DNA of 64,000 nucleotides from Ectopseudomonas mendocina. GTDB taxonomy: Bacteria; Pseudomonadota; Gammaproteobacteria; Pseudomonadales; Pseudomonadaceae. The translations under genes and the position numbers were made by a program. The stretch lies in contig NZ_SCFY01000003.1 of the NCBI RefSeq assembly GCF_007049795.1, forward strand, positions 1-64,000, read 5' to 3'. The notes under the pieces are model-generated. The model worked only from the letters and a program-made list of their open reading frames with translations. It ran no database searches and was not told the origin of the DNA. Positions 27,052 to 36,926 of the stretch are shown here, in pieces (the first letter of the stretch is position 1; each line of letters opens with the position of its first letter).

Positions 27052-29772
27052 ATGAAAAGCCATCCCGATGCCAGCGCACGCTCGGCAGCCGAGGTTGTGA
27101 CGCAGTTGCCAGTGCCCTCGCGGCTCGGCATGTTGCGTTTCGAGCGCTTGAACGAGCCAAGCTGGGCGCTGCTTTTTCTCGACCCGGCCTGTGAGCGCAA
27201 ACTCGGCATCAGTGCCGCCGACCTGTGCGCATTGGTAGACGCCCCTTACGCCAGCCTGATGGAGCCGGAAGCCCGTTATCGCCTGCATGATGCTATCCAG
27301 CAGCAACTGCTGCAGGAGGCCCACTACCTGGTGCGCTACACGCTGCACACGCCGCAGGGGCCGCTGAATCTGCTGGAGATGGGCGAGCCATTCAAACAAC
27401 GCAACCGTCAGTTGTTACGCGGTTATCTTCTGATCGCCCACGAGAACCTCGACGCCCATGCTCCCGATGAGCGTGAACTCCAGGCACACAACCTGGATCT
27501 GCGCAGCTCGCTGCAACAGTATCAGCGCACCCAGGACGACCATCTGCAGCATCTGGCGCGCTCGCATACCCAGCAGCAACTGATCGTGCGCCTGGCGCGC
27601 CAACGCTATGTCTCAAGCGACCCGCTCCAGGAGGCCGCCGAGCTCATCACCCAGGCGGCCTGTGAGATCTATGGCGCGTCCAGGGCGGGAATCTGGCATC
27701 TGGGTGGCAATAGACTGGACTCGGTGTCGCTGTACCGCCGCGACCTGAACCGGCACGAGCAACTGCCCTCGATAGATGCGCGTGATTTCCCGCACTATCT
27801 GGAGGCTCTGCAAAGCGGACGGGCAATCGATGCCCACGATGCCCAACATGATCTGCGCACTCGCGAGCTGACCCCCTCTTACCTTCAACCACTCGCCATC
27901 ACCTCGATGCTGGACGCCAGCATCCGCATCGAAGGCGAAGTGGTGGGCGTGCTCTGCCTCGAACATATCGGCCCCAAACGTCTCTGGCAGGCAGACGAGA
28001 TTGCCTTCGCCGGCGAGTTGGCTGATCAATTCGCCCAAGTCCTGATCAATCAGGAGAAGCGCTCCGCCACCCACGCGCTGTATCTGTTCCAGCGCGCCGT
28101 TGAACAGAGCGCCAGCGCCTTTCTGCTGGTCGACCGCGAGGGCCGGGTGGAGTACGTCAACCCCAGCTTCACCGCCATCACCCTGTACAGCAGCGACGAA
28201 GTCTGCGGTCACCGCCTGTCCGAGCTACCGGCCATGGTCAACCTTAGCGACCTGTTGTTCGACGCCCAGTCCAGCCTGGCCGAACACAGCAGCTGGCAAG
28301 GCGAATTCCGCAGTCGGCGCAAGAATCAGGAGCCGTACTGGGGCCATCTGTCGATCTCAAAGGTGTATGGCGACGATGGCGAACTGACCCACTACATCGG
28401 CATCTACGAAGACATTACCGAGGCCAAGCTGGCGCAGCAGCGCATCGAACGCCTGGCCTATACCGATAACCTGACCAACCTGGGCAATCGCCCGTCGTTC
28501 ATCCGCAGCCTTGAAGAGCGCTTCGCCCGCAATGTTCAATCGCTCGGGCTGCTGCTGGTGGACATCGACAATTTCAAGCGGATCAACGACAGCCTCGGCC
28601 ACCAGACCGGCGACAAGCTGCTCTCGGCTCTAGCTCGGCGCCTGCGCAACAGTCTTGGCGCCAAGGGCACTCTGGCACGCTTCGCCAGCAATGAATTCGC
28701 CATCCTGCTCGACGGTTGCGATCAGGACGCAGGCCTGCGTGTCGCTCATCAGGTACTGCAAACCCTGGACAAGCCGCTGTTCGTCGACAACCAGTTGATC
28801 AGCATCACCGGCTCGGTCGGCTTGGCCATCGCCCCGGAACACGGTGACGCCCCGCAGACTCTGATGAAGCACGCCGGCCTCGCCCTGCATAAAGCCAAGG
28901 CTAACGGTAAACATCAGGTGCAGTTGTTCACCGAAGCGCTGAACGCCGAGGCCAACTACAAGCTGTTCGTCGAGAACAACCTGCGCCGCGCGCTGACTCA
29001 GAACGAGCTGGAAGTCTTCTACCAACCCAAACTCTGCCTCAGAAGCGGGCAATTGCTGGGCATGGAGGCGTTGCTGCGCTGGCAGCATCCGGAGAAGGGC
29101 ATGATCCGCCCAGATCAGTTCATCGGCGTTGCCGAGGAAACCGGCCTGATCATCCCCATCGGCAAGTGGGTGGTGCGCCAGGCCTGCCGCATGAGCAAGC
29201 AGATCGCCGCCATTGGCCTGGGGCAACTGCAGGTGGCGATCAATCTGTCGCCCAAACAGTTCTCCGACCCGGATCTGGTCGGCTCCATCGCCGCCATCCT
29301 GCATGAAGAACAGCTCGACCCCAGGCTGCTGGAACTGGAACTCACCGAAAGCCTGCTGCTGGAGGCCACCGACGACACCCGCCACCAACTGGGTCGTCTC
29401 AAGAGCCTGGGCCTGACCCTGGCCATGGACGACTTCGGCACGGGCTACTCGTCGCTCAGCTACCTGAAGAAATTCCCCATCGACGTGATCAAGATCGATC
29501 GCAGCTTCATCAAAGACATCCCGGACAACCAGGACGACATGGAAATCACCTCGGCGGTGATAGCCATGGCCCACAACCTCAAGCTCAAGGTCGTGGCCGA
29601 AGGCATCGAGACCGGCGCCCAGCTCGCGTTCCTGCGCCGCCAGCAATGCGACGTCGGCCAGGGCTACCTGTTCGACAAACCGATTTCCGGCCGCGAGCTG
29701 ATCGTCAGCCTGCGCCGCTACCCCTGCCGGCCACAGGCCGACGCCAGTCGCCAGGCAGACCAACGGACGTAA
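27052..29772 (+). CDS. dipA: Cyclic-di-GMP phosphodiesterase DipA (GAF-PAS-GGDEF-EAL)
   Basis: The protein breaks down c-di-GMP and matches PA5017 (DipA), which affects dispersal and motility. From the ATG at 27052 it has 906 residues: an N-terminal sensory region, a GAF domain (about 185-340), a PAS domain (about 343-465), a GGDEF domain whose signature reads ASNEF near residue 546, so probably not a cyclase, and an EAL domain from about 650 with [20 protein letters not shown] and [15 protein letters not shown] stands 11 bases before the chosen ATG; an upstream TTG at 26998 has no such site. No membrane segment is seen. Confidence 0.9.
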   Translation: MKSHPDASARSAAEVVTQLPVPSRLGMLRFERLNEPSWALLFLDPACERKLGISAADLCALVDAPYASLMEPEARYRLHDAIQQQLLQEAHYLVRYTLHTPQGPLNLLEMGEPFKQRNRQLLRGYLLIAHENLDAHAPDERELQAHNLDLRSSLQQYQRTQDDHLQHLARSHTQQQLIVRLARQRYVSSDPLQEAAELITQAACEIYGASRAGIWHLGGNRLDSVSLYRRDLNRHEQLPSIDARDFPHYLEALQSGRAIDAHDAQHDLRTRELTPSYLQPLAITSMLDASIRIEGEVVGVLCLEHIGPKRLWQADEIAFAGELADQFAQVLINQEKRSATHALYLFQRAVEQSASAFLLVDREGRVEYVNPSFTAITLYSSDEVCGHRLSELPAMVNLSDLLFDAQSSLAEHSSWQGEFRSRRKNQEPYWGHLSISKVYGDDGELTHYIGIYEDITEAKLAQQRIERLAYTDNLTNLGNRPSFIRSLEERFARNVQSLGLLLVDIDNFKRINDSLGHQTGDKLLSALARRLRNSLGAKGTLARFASNEFAILLDGCDQDAGLRVAHQVLQTLDKPLFVDNQLISITGSVGLAIAPEHGDAPQTLMKHAGLALHKAKANGKHQVQLFTEALNAEANYKLFVENNLRRALTQNELEVFYQPKLCLRSGQLLGMEALLRWQHPEKGMIRPDQFIGVAEETGLIIPIGKWVVRQACRMSKQIAAIGLGQLQVAINLSPKQFSDPDLVGSIAAILHEEQLDPRLLELELTESLLLEATDDTRHQLGRLKSLGLTLAMDDFGTGYSSLSYLKKFPIDVIKIDRSFIKDIPDNQDDMEITSAVIAMAHNLKLKVVAEGIETGAQLAFLRRQQCDVGQGYLFDKPISGRELIVSLRRYPCRPQADASRQADQRT

Positions 29773-29822
29773 TACGCCGCGTTGCGCGTAGTCCACCATT
29801 GACCCATTTCGAGGAGACCGCC

Positions 29823-30476
29823 ATGGTTCTGCGTTCACAGATTCTCGTTAACAAGGACATCCTGCCGACTGCCGAGCAGGCGCTACCCGGCCGCGCCGAG
29901 CCGCTGCCAGTGGCCGACACCCACTATGTCAACGGTAATCCGATCAAGGCGCCCTTCCCTGCCGGCCTGCAGCAGGCGGTGTTCGGTCTGGGCTGTTTCT
30001 GGGGGGCAGAACGCCGCTTCTGGCAGCAACCCGGTGTGTTCAGCACTGCGGTCGGCTATGCCGGTGGCCTCACGCCCAACCCAACCTACGAGGAGGTCTG
30101 CTCCGGCCTGACCGGACACACCGAAGTAGTGCTGGTCGTGTTCGACCCGCAGCAAACCAGCTTCGAAGCGCTGCTCAAAGTGTTCTGGGAAGTGCACAAC
30201 CCGACCCAGGGCATGCGCCAGGGCAACGACCAGGGCACTCAGTACCGCTCGGCGATCTACTGCCAGGACGAGGCGCAGCTGAGCGCCGCCAAAGCCAGCC
30301 AGGCACGCTTCCAAGCTGAGCTGGACAAGGCGGGAATGGGCCACATCACCACGGAAATCGCCGAGGCGCCGACCTTCTATTACGCCGAGACCTATCATCA
30401 GCAATACCTGGCGAAGAATCCGGGCGGCTATTGCGGCCTTGGCGGAACAGGCGTATGTCTACCCCCTGAGTCTTGA
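29823..30476 (+). CDS. msrA: Peptide methionine sulfoxide reductase A
   Basis: MsrA reduces methionine-S-sulfoxide in proteins. The 217-residue protein has the catalytic [12 protein letters not shown] with its active Cys, GYAGG, and EVVLVVFDP. The later [12 protein letters not shown] stretch is also diagnostic. The ATG at 29823 is preceded by GAGGAG; the open frame upstream overlaps dipA and is not coding. It follows dipA by 50 bases on the same strand. Confidence 0.95.
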   Translation: MVLRSQILVNKDILPTAEQALPGRAEPLPVADTHYVNGNPIKAPFPAGLQQAVFGLGCFWGAERRFWQQPGVFSTAVGYAGGLTPNPTYEEVCSGLTGHTEVVLVVFDPQQTSFEALLKVFWEVHNPTQGMRQGNDQGTQYRSAIYCQDEAQLSAAKASQARFQAELDKAGMGHITTEIAEAPTFYYAETYHQQYLAKNPGGYCGLGGTGVCLPPES

Positions 30477-30492
30477 GCACGGGTAACGGGTC

Positions 30493-30597
30493 GTGGAGCT
30501 GAGCAGCATTTCCAGTCAGGTATCGAGCCAGGCATCGGCGAAGATGTCCCTTGTGCTGCTGCGCAAGACGCTGCAGCCTGGTGCAACTGGACGATAA
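30493..30597 (+). pseudogene. Possible YjfB-like motility protein remnant
   Basis: A 34-codon frame from a GTG reads VELSSISSQVSSQASAKMS and then VLLRKTLQ before stopping soon after. The start and the LRKTLQ element resemble the short YjfB putative motility proteins, which are usually 50-65 residues with a central stretch that is missing here. It appears truncated, and the sequence continues in another frame as an unrelated fragment. Confidence 0.3.
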
Positions 30598-30874
30598 GCG
30601 TTATGCGCTGGTGCCGGGCATGAACCCGACTCAGGCACTGAAACCGACGCTGATCATTTACGACCCCGATATTCCCAAGCAGGAAGCATTGATCGTGGAC
30701 CTCGCCCAGGAGCCGAAGCTCGCCATCGCCCACAGCCTGCGCCCCTCGCAACTACCGCTGGAGGTGCTGGAATACCTCAGCCCGCGGCGCAACCTGAGCT
30801 ACCATCGAGCCCAATCGCAAGCCGGGTTGAGCAGCCGTCAGCGACGACTTTGTCTCCAGGTTACAGCTGCGTAG
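30581..30874 (+). pseudogene. C-terminal remnant of an HD-GYP-type phosphodiesterase (tentative)
   Basis: The open frame encodes VQLDDKRYALVPGMNP, then LKPTLIIYDPDIPKQEAL, IVDLAQEP and LEYLSPRRNLSYHRAQ. This resembles the tail found after HD-GYP domains in some Pseudomonas c-di-GMP phosphodiesterases, recalled without a search. No HD or GYP motif is present upstream, and there is no proper start or ribosome-binding site, so it is probably a decayed 3' end. Together with the YjfB-like piece it fills the gap between msrA and rlmJ. It could instead be a short unrecognised gene beginning at the GTG at 30581. Confidence 0.35.
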
Positions 30875-30876
30875 CC

Positions 30877-30897
30877 GTAGGGTGCGCCATGCGCACC
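30877..30897. repeat. REP-like palindrome downstream of rlmJ
   Basis: GTAG followed by GGTGCGC-CAT-GCGCACC forms a compact hairpin 11 bases beyond the rlmJ stop. Its GTAGGG head matches the other palindromes at 32938 and 56185, a pattern typical of Pseudomonas REP sequences. It could act as an rlmJ terminator or mRNA stabiliser. Confidence 0.5.
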
Positions 30898-30908
30898 GCC
30901 CTGCTCGC

Positions 30909-31757
30909 TCAACCGGCCGACTTCTCCTCGATCAGCCAATCCAGGCGCCAGCCGCCCTGACTCTGGCCAAGTGCGTCTGCCAGCCAGGGCAGCAGTTGCT
31001 TGAGTTCGTCCTCCAGCCCCCATGGCGGGTTGCTGATCACCAGACCTGAACCACTCAGGCGCGTGGCATCGTCCGGCGCGTGCACGTAAAGCTCGGCACG
31101 CAGCAGCTTGGGCGCGGCGCTCTTGCTCAGATCGCGATAGAAGCGCGCCAATTGGCGCTCATCCTTGATCGGGTACCAGATCGCGACGATGGCCTGGCGC
31201 ATGCGTCCGTGCGCTTCGTTCAAGGCCTCGACACAGCGCTGCAGCTCGTCGGCCTTCTCGAACGGCGGATCGATCAGCAGCAGCACGCGTTTTTCGCGGG
31301 TCGGCATCAGCGCCCGCGGCACATGCCAGCCTTCGCCCAGGTGCACGGCGACGCGGCGGTCGCCACGCATGTTGTCCTTGAGCAGGCGGCCGTCCTCGGG
31401 ATGTTTTTCGTTGAGCTGCAGGTGATCCTGCTCACGGCTGAGCAGTCGCGCCAGCTCCGGCGAGCCGGGGTAATAGCGCAGCTCGCCATCCGGATTCATC
31501 GCCCGCACCACCTCCAGGTAGGCCTCCACGGCATCCGGCAGGTGCTCGGCCTGCCACAGGCGTGCGATGCCCTCCAGGTACTCGCCGGTACGGCTGGCCT
31601 GATCACCCTGCAGGTCGTAAAGGCCGAGTCCTGCGTGGCTGTCGAGGTAGGCGAACGGTGCCTCTTTCTTCGACAGCAGGCCGATCAGGCGAGTCAGCAC
31701 CAGGTGCTTGAGTACGTCGGCGTGGTTGCCGGCATGGAAGGCGTGGCGGTAGTTCAT
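30909..31757 (-). CDS. rlmJ: 23S rRNA (adenine(2030)-N6)-methyltransferase
   Basis: RlmJ methylates A2030 of 23S rRNA. The 282-residue protein starts with MNYRHAFHAGNHADVLKH, the family hallmark, has SHAGLGLYDLQGDQA as part of the SAM-binding site, and the N6-adenine methyltransferase motif LLIDPPFEK in the middle. Length is normal. It is alone on the minus strand, convergent with the msrA side and divergent from the nitronate monooxygenase gene. Confidence 0.95.
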   Translation of the reverse strand: MNYRHAFHAGNHADVLKHLVLTRLIGLLSKKEAPFAYLDSHAGLGLYDLQGDQASRTGEYLEGIARLWQAEHLPDAVEAYLEVVRAMNPDGELRYYPGSPELARLLSREQDHLQLNEKHPEDGRLLKDNMRGDRRVAVHLGEGWHVPRALMPTREKRVLLLIDPPFEKADELQRCVEALNEAHGRMRQAIVAIWYPIKDERQLARFYRDLSKSAAPKLLRAELYVHAPDDATRLSGSGLVISNPPWGLEDELKQLLPWLADALGQSQGGWRLDWLIEEKSAG

Positions 31758-31879
31758 GGATCAGTCCTCGAATCAGGCGCGCAGTTTAACAGGCCGCTGG
31801 CAACTCGCATCGTGGCTTGCTCCACTGCACCTTCACGGCCTAGGCTGCCCGCTCCTCCATGGACAGCGAGAACCCCGCC

Positions 31880-32920
31880 ATGCCCTTGCAAAAGCTGCTC
31901 GGTAGCGAACTTCCCCTGATCCAGGCGCCGATGGCCGGCTCGCAGGATCATCGCCTGGCCGCCGCCGTATGCGAGGCAGGCGGCCTTGGCTCGATTCCTT
32001 GCGCGATGCTCACACCTGCCGCCCTGCGCCAGGAGCTGCAAGCGATGCGCGGCCTGACCGAACAGCCGTTCAACCTCAACTTCTTCAGCCATGTGCCGCC
32101 CGAGCCAGACGCGACCCGCGAGGCTGGCTGGCGCGAAGCACTGGCGCCCTACTACCGCGAGCTGGGCGTGGACCCGGCAAGCATCGCCAGCGGACCAGGT
32201 CGCCTGCCATTCAACGATGAAGCGGCCGCACTGGTGGAGGAGTTCCGCCCTGCGGTGGTGAGCTTTCACTTCGGCCTGCCACAACCGGACCTGCTAGAGC
32301 GCGTCCGGCGCAGCGGGGCGAAGATCCTCTCCAGCGCCACTACGCTGGACGAAGCGCTGTGGCTACAGGAACGGGGCGTCGATGCGGTTATCGCTCAGGG
32401 CCTGGAAGCAGGTGGCCATCGCGGGCACTTTCTGGACCTCGATCTGAGCCGCCAGCTTGGCACCTTCGCCCTGCTACCCCAGTTGGTCGACGCTTTGTCG
32501 ATACCGGTGATTGCCGCCGGCGGCATAAGCGATGCCCGAGGTGTAGCCGCGGCCATGGCCCTCGGCGCCGCCGGCGTGCAGGTTGGTAGTGCGTATTTGC
32601 TATGCCCGGAAGCCACCACCAGCGCCCTGCACCGTGCTGCGCTACGGAGCCCGGCGGCGCGCCACACGGCGCTGACCAATCTGCTCAGTGGCCGACCAGC
32701 ACGCGGCATCGTCAATCGCCTGATGCGCGAGCTGGGGCCACTGAGCACGCGGGCGCCAGCCTTCCCGCTGGCCACTGCAGCCATCGCACCGTTGCGCGCA
32801 GCGGCCGAGGCGCAGGGCAGCGGGGACTTTTCGCCACTGTGGGCCGGGCAGAACGTCGCGAGCTGCCGGCCCATGCCCGCCGCCGAGCTGACGCGCGAGC
32901 TGGCACGGGGCTTCGCCTGA
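31880..32920 (+). CDS. Nitronate monooxygenase (NMO family)
   Basis: The 346-residue FMN-dependent TIM-barrel protein oxidises alkyl nitronates such as propionate-3-nitronate. It shows LIQAPMAGSQDHRLA at the N-terminus, VSFHFGLP, AQGLEAGGHRGHF with the conserved His, and PVIAAGGISDARGVAAAMALG. I chose the ATG at 31880 (MPLQKLLG), where homologues usually begin; the frame is open seven codons further up. It stands alone between rlmJ and a REP-like palindrome. Confidence 0.85.
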   Translation: MPLQKLLGSELPLIQAPMAGSQDHRLAAAVCEAGGLGSIPCAMLTPAALRQELQAMRGLTEQPFNLNFFSHVPPEPDATREAGWREALAPYYRELGVDPASIASGPGRLPFNDEAAALVEEFRPAVVSFHFGLPQPDLLERVRRSGAKILSSATTLDEALWLQERGVDAVIAQGLEAGGHRGHFLDLDLSRQLGTFALLPQLVDALSIPVIAAGGISDARGVAAAMALGAAGVQVGSAYLLCPEATTSALHRAALRSPAARHTALTNLLSGRPARGIVNRLMRELGPLSTRAPAFPLATAAIAPLRAAAEAQGSGDFSPLWAGQNVASCRPMPAAELTRELARGFA

Positions 32921-32937
32921 CAGCCTAGTATGACCTC

Positions 32938-32990
32938 GTAGGGCGGGTGCAACCCGCCATAACCGAGACGGCGGGTTACACCCGCCCTAC
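32938..32990. repeat. REP-like inverted repeat (21-bp arms)
   Basis: Two 21-bp arms (GTAGGGCGGGTGCAACCCGCC and its complement with one mismatch) flank an 11-bp spacer, 17 bases after the nitronate monooxygenase stop. Each arm is itself a small hairpin (GCGGGT/ACCCGC), the layout of a REP pair. It may terminate or stabilise the upstream transcript. Confidence 0.75.
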
Positions 32991-33084
32991 ATACACCAAG
33001 CAGTGACTATCACGGCCAATGATGATGCTGGGCAGTCAGGCGGCAGACTGCCTAGACTCGATTGATCATCTGGAGGCCCGTTCC

Positions 33085-34890
33085 ATGTCCGAGACACTGC
33101 TCAGCTCCCGCAACCTGGCGTTCGAACTCTATGAGGTGCTCGACGCCGAAGCCCTGACCCAGCGTCCGCGCTTCGCCGATCACAACCGCGAGACCTTCGA
33201 CGCGGCGATCAACACCGCGCGTGGCATTGCCGAAGAGCTGTTCGCCCCGCACAACCGCAAGAACGACGAACACGAGCCGCAGTACGTCGACGGCGGCGCG
33301 GTGCTGATCCCCGAGGTCGAGCCCGCGCTGCGCGCCTTCCATGAAGCGGGCTTCCTCAATGCCACCCGCGATTTCGAGCACGGCGGCATGCAACTGCCCA
33401 ATCTGCTGTCGCAGGCCTGCTTCGCGCATTTCCAGTCAGCCAATATCGCCACCAGCTCCTACTCGATGCTGACCATGGGCGTGGCCAACCTGATCGAGGC
33501 CTTCGGCAACGAGGAGCAGAAGGCCCGCTACCTGCAACCGATCATCGATGGCCGCTTCTTCGGCACCATGGCGCTGACCGAGCCGCACGCTGGCTCGTCG
33601 CTATCGGACATCAGAACCCGCGCTGAACCGCATGCCGACGGCAGCTACCGGATCAAGGGCAACAAGATCTTCATCTCCGGCGGCGACCAGCCGATCTCCG
33701 AGAACATCGTGCACATGGTGCTGGCCAAGCTGCCGGACGCACCGCCCGGCGTGAAGGGCATCAGCCTGTTCCTGGTGCCCAAGTTCCACGTCAACGACGA
33801 TGGATCGCTGGGCGCGCGCAACGACGTGACCCTGGCCGGGCTGTTCCACAAGATGGGTTGGCGCGGCACCACCTCCACGGCGCTGAACTTCGGCGACAAC
33901 GGCGAATGCGTCGGCTACCTGGTGGGCAAACCGCATGCGGGCCTGTCCTACATGTTCCAGATGATGAACGAGGCGCGCATCGGCGTCGGCATGGGCGCAA
34001 TCATGCTTGGCTACGCCGGCTACCTGTATTCGCTGGACTACGCGCGTAACCGCCCGCAAGGTCGCCAGCCGGACGGCAAGGACCCGAGCAGCCCGCAGAT
34101 TTCCATCGTTGAACACGCTGACGTGCGACGCATGCTGCTGACGCAGAAAGCCTACGTCGAAGGTGCCTTCGACCTCGGCCTGTACGCGGCACGGCTGTTC
34201 GATGACACCCATACCCTGGAAACCGCCGAAGAGCGCAGCCGCGCGCTGGAACTGCTCGACCTGCTCACGCCCATCGTCAAATCCTGGCCATCGGAGTTCT
34301 GCCTCAAGGCCAACGAGCTGGCGATCCAGATTCTCGGCGGCCACGGTTACACCCGCGAATACCCGGTGGAGCAGTACTACCGCGATAACCGCCTCAATCC
34401 GATTCACGAGGGCACCCACGGCATCCAGTCGCTCGACCTGCTCGGGCGCAAGGTCTCGCAGAACGGCGGCGCCGCACTCAAGCAACTGCTCAAGCTGATC
34501 AACGACTGCTGCCAGCGTGCCAGCGAACATGAGTCGCTCACTGCCCTGCGCCAGCCGCTGGAACAACTGCTGGCGCGCCTGCAGGCGGTGACTCTGGAGC
34601 TGCTCGGCGACCTGATGAGCGGCAAGGTCAACCAAGGCCTGGCCAACTCGGCGCTGTACCTGAAGGTGTTCGGCCACACGGTGATCGGCTGGCGCTGGCT
34701 GGAGCAGGCGATCCGTGCCGAACAAGGCCTGGCGAACACCGGCAATGCCGACGAGCAGTCCTTCTACCGCGGCAAGCTGCAAGCCGCGCGCTACTTCCTG
34801 ACCTGGGAGGTGCCTGCCTGTCACCATGACCTGGCCATTCTCGAGGCCCGCGACGACACCTGCCTGGGCATGCAGAACGCCTGGTTCTGA
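33085..34890 (+). CDS. Acyl-CoA dehydrogenase (C-terminal-extended type)
   Basis: This FAD enzyme desaturates acyl-CoA at the alpha-beta position. The 601 residues contain an acyl-CoA dehydrogenase core with MALTEPHAGSSLSDI, IKGNKIFISGGD, NEARIGVGMGA and, for FAD binding, ILGGHGYTREYPVEQYYRD. The catalytic Glu lies in NPIHEGTHGIQSLDL. A further 110-residue helical C-terminal domain marks the long FadE/AidB-like subgroup. TGGAGG lies about 10 bases before the ATG at 33085. The gene corresponds in place and length to PA5020. The chain-length preference is not visible. Confidence 0.92.
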   Translation: MSETLLSSRNLAFELYEVLDAEALTQRPRFADHNRETFDAAINTARGIAEELFAPHNRKNDEHEPQYVDGGAVLIPEVEPALRAFHEAGFLNATRDFEHGGMQLPNLLSQACFAHFQSANIATSSYSMLTMGVANLIEAFGNEEQKARYLQPIIDGRFFGTMALTEPHAGSSLSDIRTRAEPHADGSYRIKGNKIFISGGDQPISENIVHMVLAKLPDAPPGVKGISLFLVPKFHVNDDGSLGARNDVTLAGLFHKMGWRGTTSTALNFGDNGECVGYLVGKPHAGLSYMFQMMNEARIGVGMGAIMLGYAGYLYSLDYARNRPQGRQPDGKDPSSPQISIVEHADVRRMLLTQKAYVEGAFDLGLYAARLFDDTHTLETAEERSRALELLDLLTPIVKSWPSEFCLKANELAIQILGGHGYTREYPVEQYYRDNRLNPIHEGTHGIQSLDLLGRKVSQNGGAALKQLLKLINDCCQRASEHESLTALRQPLEQLLARLQAVTLELLGDLMSGKVNQGLANSALYLKVFGHTVIGWRWLEQAIRAEQGLANTGNADEQSFYRGKLQAARYFLTWEVPACHHDLAILEARDDTCLGMQNAWF

Positions 34891-34913
34891 ACCTCGAGCA
34901 AGTGCCCCGGGCC

Positions 34914-34937
34914 GCCCCGACACGGGCGCTTCGGGGC
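34914..34937 (+). terminator. Hairpin after the acyl-CoA dehydrogenase gene
   Basis: A 7-bp stem (GCCCCGA/TCGGGGC) with a 10-base loop lies 24 bases after the stop codon. It is followed by AGTCTGTAAAAATG rather than a clean T-run, so termination may be weak. Confidence 0.45.
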
Positions 34938-34962
34938 AGTCTGTAAAAATGTAATAACCTTT

Positions 34963-34993
34963 TTGACAGCGATACGGAGGCTACGGTTAGAAT
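34963..34993 (+). promoter_or_regulatory. Candidate sigma-70 promoter for cvrA
   Basis: A perfect TTGACA at 34963-34968 is followed, after a long 19-base spacer, by TAGAAT at 34988-34993 (5 of 6 matches). The start codon of the antiporter gene is 60 bases further. The spacer is longer than optimal. Confidence 0.45.
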
Positions 34994-35052
34994 CTCTGGC
35001 ACGCGCCATGCCTAGCGCACCCCCCGATTTTCACAGCCAGGAGTAAGCGCGT

Positions 35053-36798
35053 TTGGATGCCAGCGCTATCAATAATCTTTTTTTGATCGGCGCACTGCTG
35101 GTGGCGGCCAGTATTCTGGTCAGCGCGTTCGGCGCTCGTTTCGGCATCCCCATCCTGGTGATCTTCCTCGGCGTCGGCATGCTGGCCGGCACCGACGGCC
35201 CGGGCGGCATCGTCTTCAACAACTACCCGCTGGCCTACCTGGTCGGCAACCTGGCGTTGGCGGTAATTCTGCTCGATGGCGGCATGCGCACCCGGGTTTC
35301 CAGCTTCCGCGTGGCCTTGTGGCCATCCCTGTCACTGGCCACCGTAGGTGTCGTGATCACAGCCGGGTTGACCGGCCTGGCTGCAATGTGGCTGTTCAAT
35401 CTGACCCTGCTGGAAGGCCTGTTGATCGGCGCCATCGTCGGCTCCACCGATGCCGCGGCGGTGTTCTCCCTGCTGGGCGGGCGCGGCCTCAACGAACGGG
35501 TCAGCTCCACACTGGAAATCGAGTCCGGTAGCAACGACCCGATGGCGGTGTTCCTCACCGTGACCCTGATCGCCATGCTCGCCAGCGGTCAGACCGGCTT
35601 CAGCTGGGACCTGCCGATCCAGCTGGTGCAACAGTTCGGCCTCGGCGCCCTGCTCGGCCTGGGTGGCGGCTGGCTGCTGCTGAAACTGATCAATCGCATG
35701 GAACTGGCTACCGGACTGTATCCGCTACTGGTGGTCAGCGGCGGCCTGATCATCTTTGCCATCACCACCGCAGTGGGTGGCAGCGGTATCCTCGCCATCT
35801 ACCTGTGCGGCTTGCTGCTGGGTAACCGACCGATCCGCTCGCGCCACGGCATCCTGCACATGCTCGACGGCCTCACCTGGCTGGCGCAGATCGGCATGTT
35901 CCTGGTTCTCGGTTTGCTGGTCACGCCGCACGAGCTGCTGCCCATCGCTCTGCCGGCGCTGGCTCTGGCTCTGTGGATGATTCTCTTCGCGCGGCCACTG
36001 TCGATCTTCCTCGGCCTGCTGCCGTTTCGTGCCTTCCACGACCGCGAGCGGATCTTCATCGCCTGGGTTGGCCTGCGCGGCGCCGTGCCCATCATCCTCG
36101 CGGTGTTCCCGCTGATGGCCGGCCTGCCCAACGCGCAGCTGTTCTTCAACGTGGCGTTCTTCATCGTGATCATCTCTCTGCTGCTGCAGGGCACCAGCCT
36201 GCCGCTGGCCGCCAAGCTGATGCGCGTCACCGTACCGCCAGAACCCGCACCGGTGTCACGCGCCGGCCTGGAAGTGCACCCGACCAGCCAGTGGGAGCTG
36301 TTCGTCTATCGCCTGGGCGCGGAAAAATGGTGCATCGGTGCCGCCCTGCGTGAGCTGAACATGCCAGAAGGCACCCGTATCGCCGCACTGTTCCGAGGCC
36401 GCGAGCTGCTCCACCCGTCGGGTAGTACGCGCCTGCAAGCAGATGACCTGCTCTGCGTGATCGGTCACGAACACGATCTGCCAGCCCTCGGCAAGCTGTT
36501 CAGCCAGGCGCCGAAACGAGGCCAGGACCTGCGCTTCTTCGGTGATTTCGTCCTGGAAGGCGACGCCGAGCTGAGCGCAGTCGCCGCACTCTACGGCCTG
36601 AAGCTCGATGAACTGGAAGGCAATCAGCCGTTGGGCCGTTTCATCGCCCACAAAATCGGCGGCGAGCCGGTAGTCGGCGACCAGGTGGAGTGGCAGGGCC
36701 TGACCTGGACGGTTGCCGCCATGGAAGGGAACAAGGTGCGTAAAGTCGGCGTCAGATTCCCCGAGGGCACCCGTCCCGGCCCTGGGCTGCACTTCTAG
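35053..36798 (+). CDS. cvrA: Potassium/proton antiporter (CvrA/NhaP2 family)
   Basis: The 581-residue protein has a CPA1 sodium/proton-exchanger membrane domain of about a dozen helices (residues 5-390), with [15 protein letters not shown] and [14 protein letters not shown] containing the ion-binding Asp residues, followed by two cytosolic regulatory modules: a TrkA-C domain (about 410-480) and a CorC/HlyC-like transporter-associated domain at the end. This is the CvrA/NhaP2 layout. The start is TTG, backed by AGGAG nine bases upstream and by the family N-terminus [14 protein letters not shown]; a nearby ATG is out of frame. Confidence 0.9.
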   Translation: MDASAINNLFLIGALLVAASILVSAFGARFGIPILVIFLGVGMLAGTDGPGGIVFNNYPLAYLVGNLALAVILLDGGMRTRVSSFRVALWPSLSLATVGVVITAGLTGLAAMWLFNLTLLEGLLIGAIVGSTDAAAVFSLLGGRGLNERVSSTLEIESGSNDPMAVFLTVTLIAMLASGQTGFSWDLPIQLVQQFGLGALLGLGGGWLLLKLINRMELATGLYPLLVVSGGLIIFAITTAVGGSGILAIYLCGLLLGNRPIRSRHGILHMLDGLTWLAQIGMFLVLGLLVTPHELLPIALPALALALWMILFARPLSIFLGLLPFRAFHDRERIFIAWVGLRGAVPIILAVFPLMAGLPNAQLFFNVAFFIVIISLLLQGTSLPLAAKLMRVTVPPEPAPVSRAGLEVHPTSQWELFVYRLGAEKWCIGAALRELNMPEGTRIAALFRGRELLHPSGSTRLQADDLLCVIGHEHDLPALGKLFSQAPKRGQDLRFFGDFVLEGDAELSAVAALYGLKLDELEGNQPLGRFIAHKIGGEPVVGDQVEWQGLTWTVAAMEGNKVRKVGVRFPEGTRPGPGLHF

Positions 36799-36847
36799 CA
36801 AGCAGTTGAAAACTACCGGCTAGGACTCTGCTAGCATCAGCATCACG

Positions 36848-36867
36848 CGCGGGCCACAGGGCCCGCG
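36848..36867 (+). terminator. GC-rich hairpin after cvrA
   Basis: A perfect 8-bp stem (CGCGGGCC/GGCCCGCG) with an ACAG loop lies 49 bases after the cvrA stop, followed by TCTTCGTTG. It may be a weak terminator ahead of the mechanosensitive channel gene. Confidence 0.45.
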
Positions 36868-36926
36868 TCTTCGTTGTGCCGCAGGTATTCTCAATCGTTA
36901 CCGCTCACTCAGTAGATCAATCGACC

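Noticed and set aside
29646..29822. Upstream extension of msrA
   Set aside because: It overlaps the end of dipA, and the ATG at 29823 has a strong ribosome-binding site and the family length.
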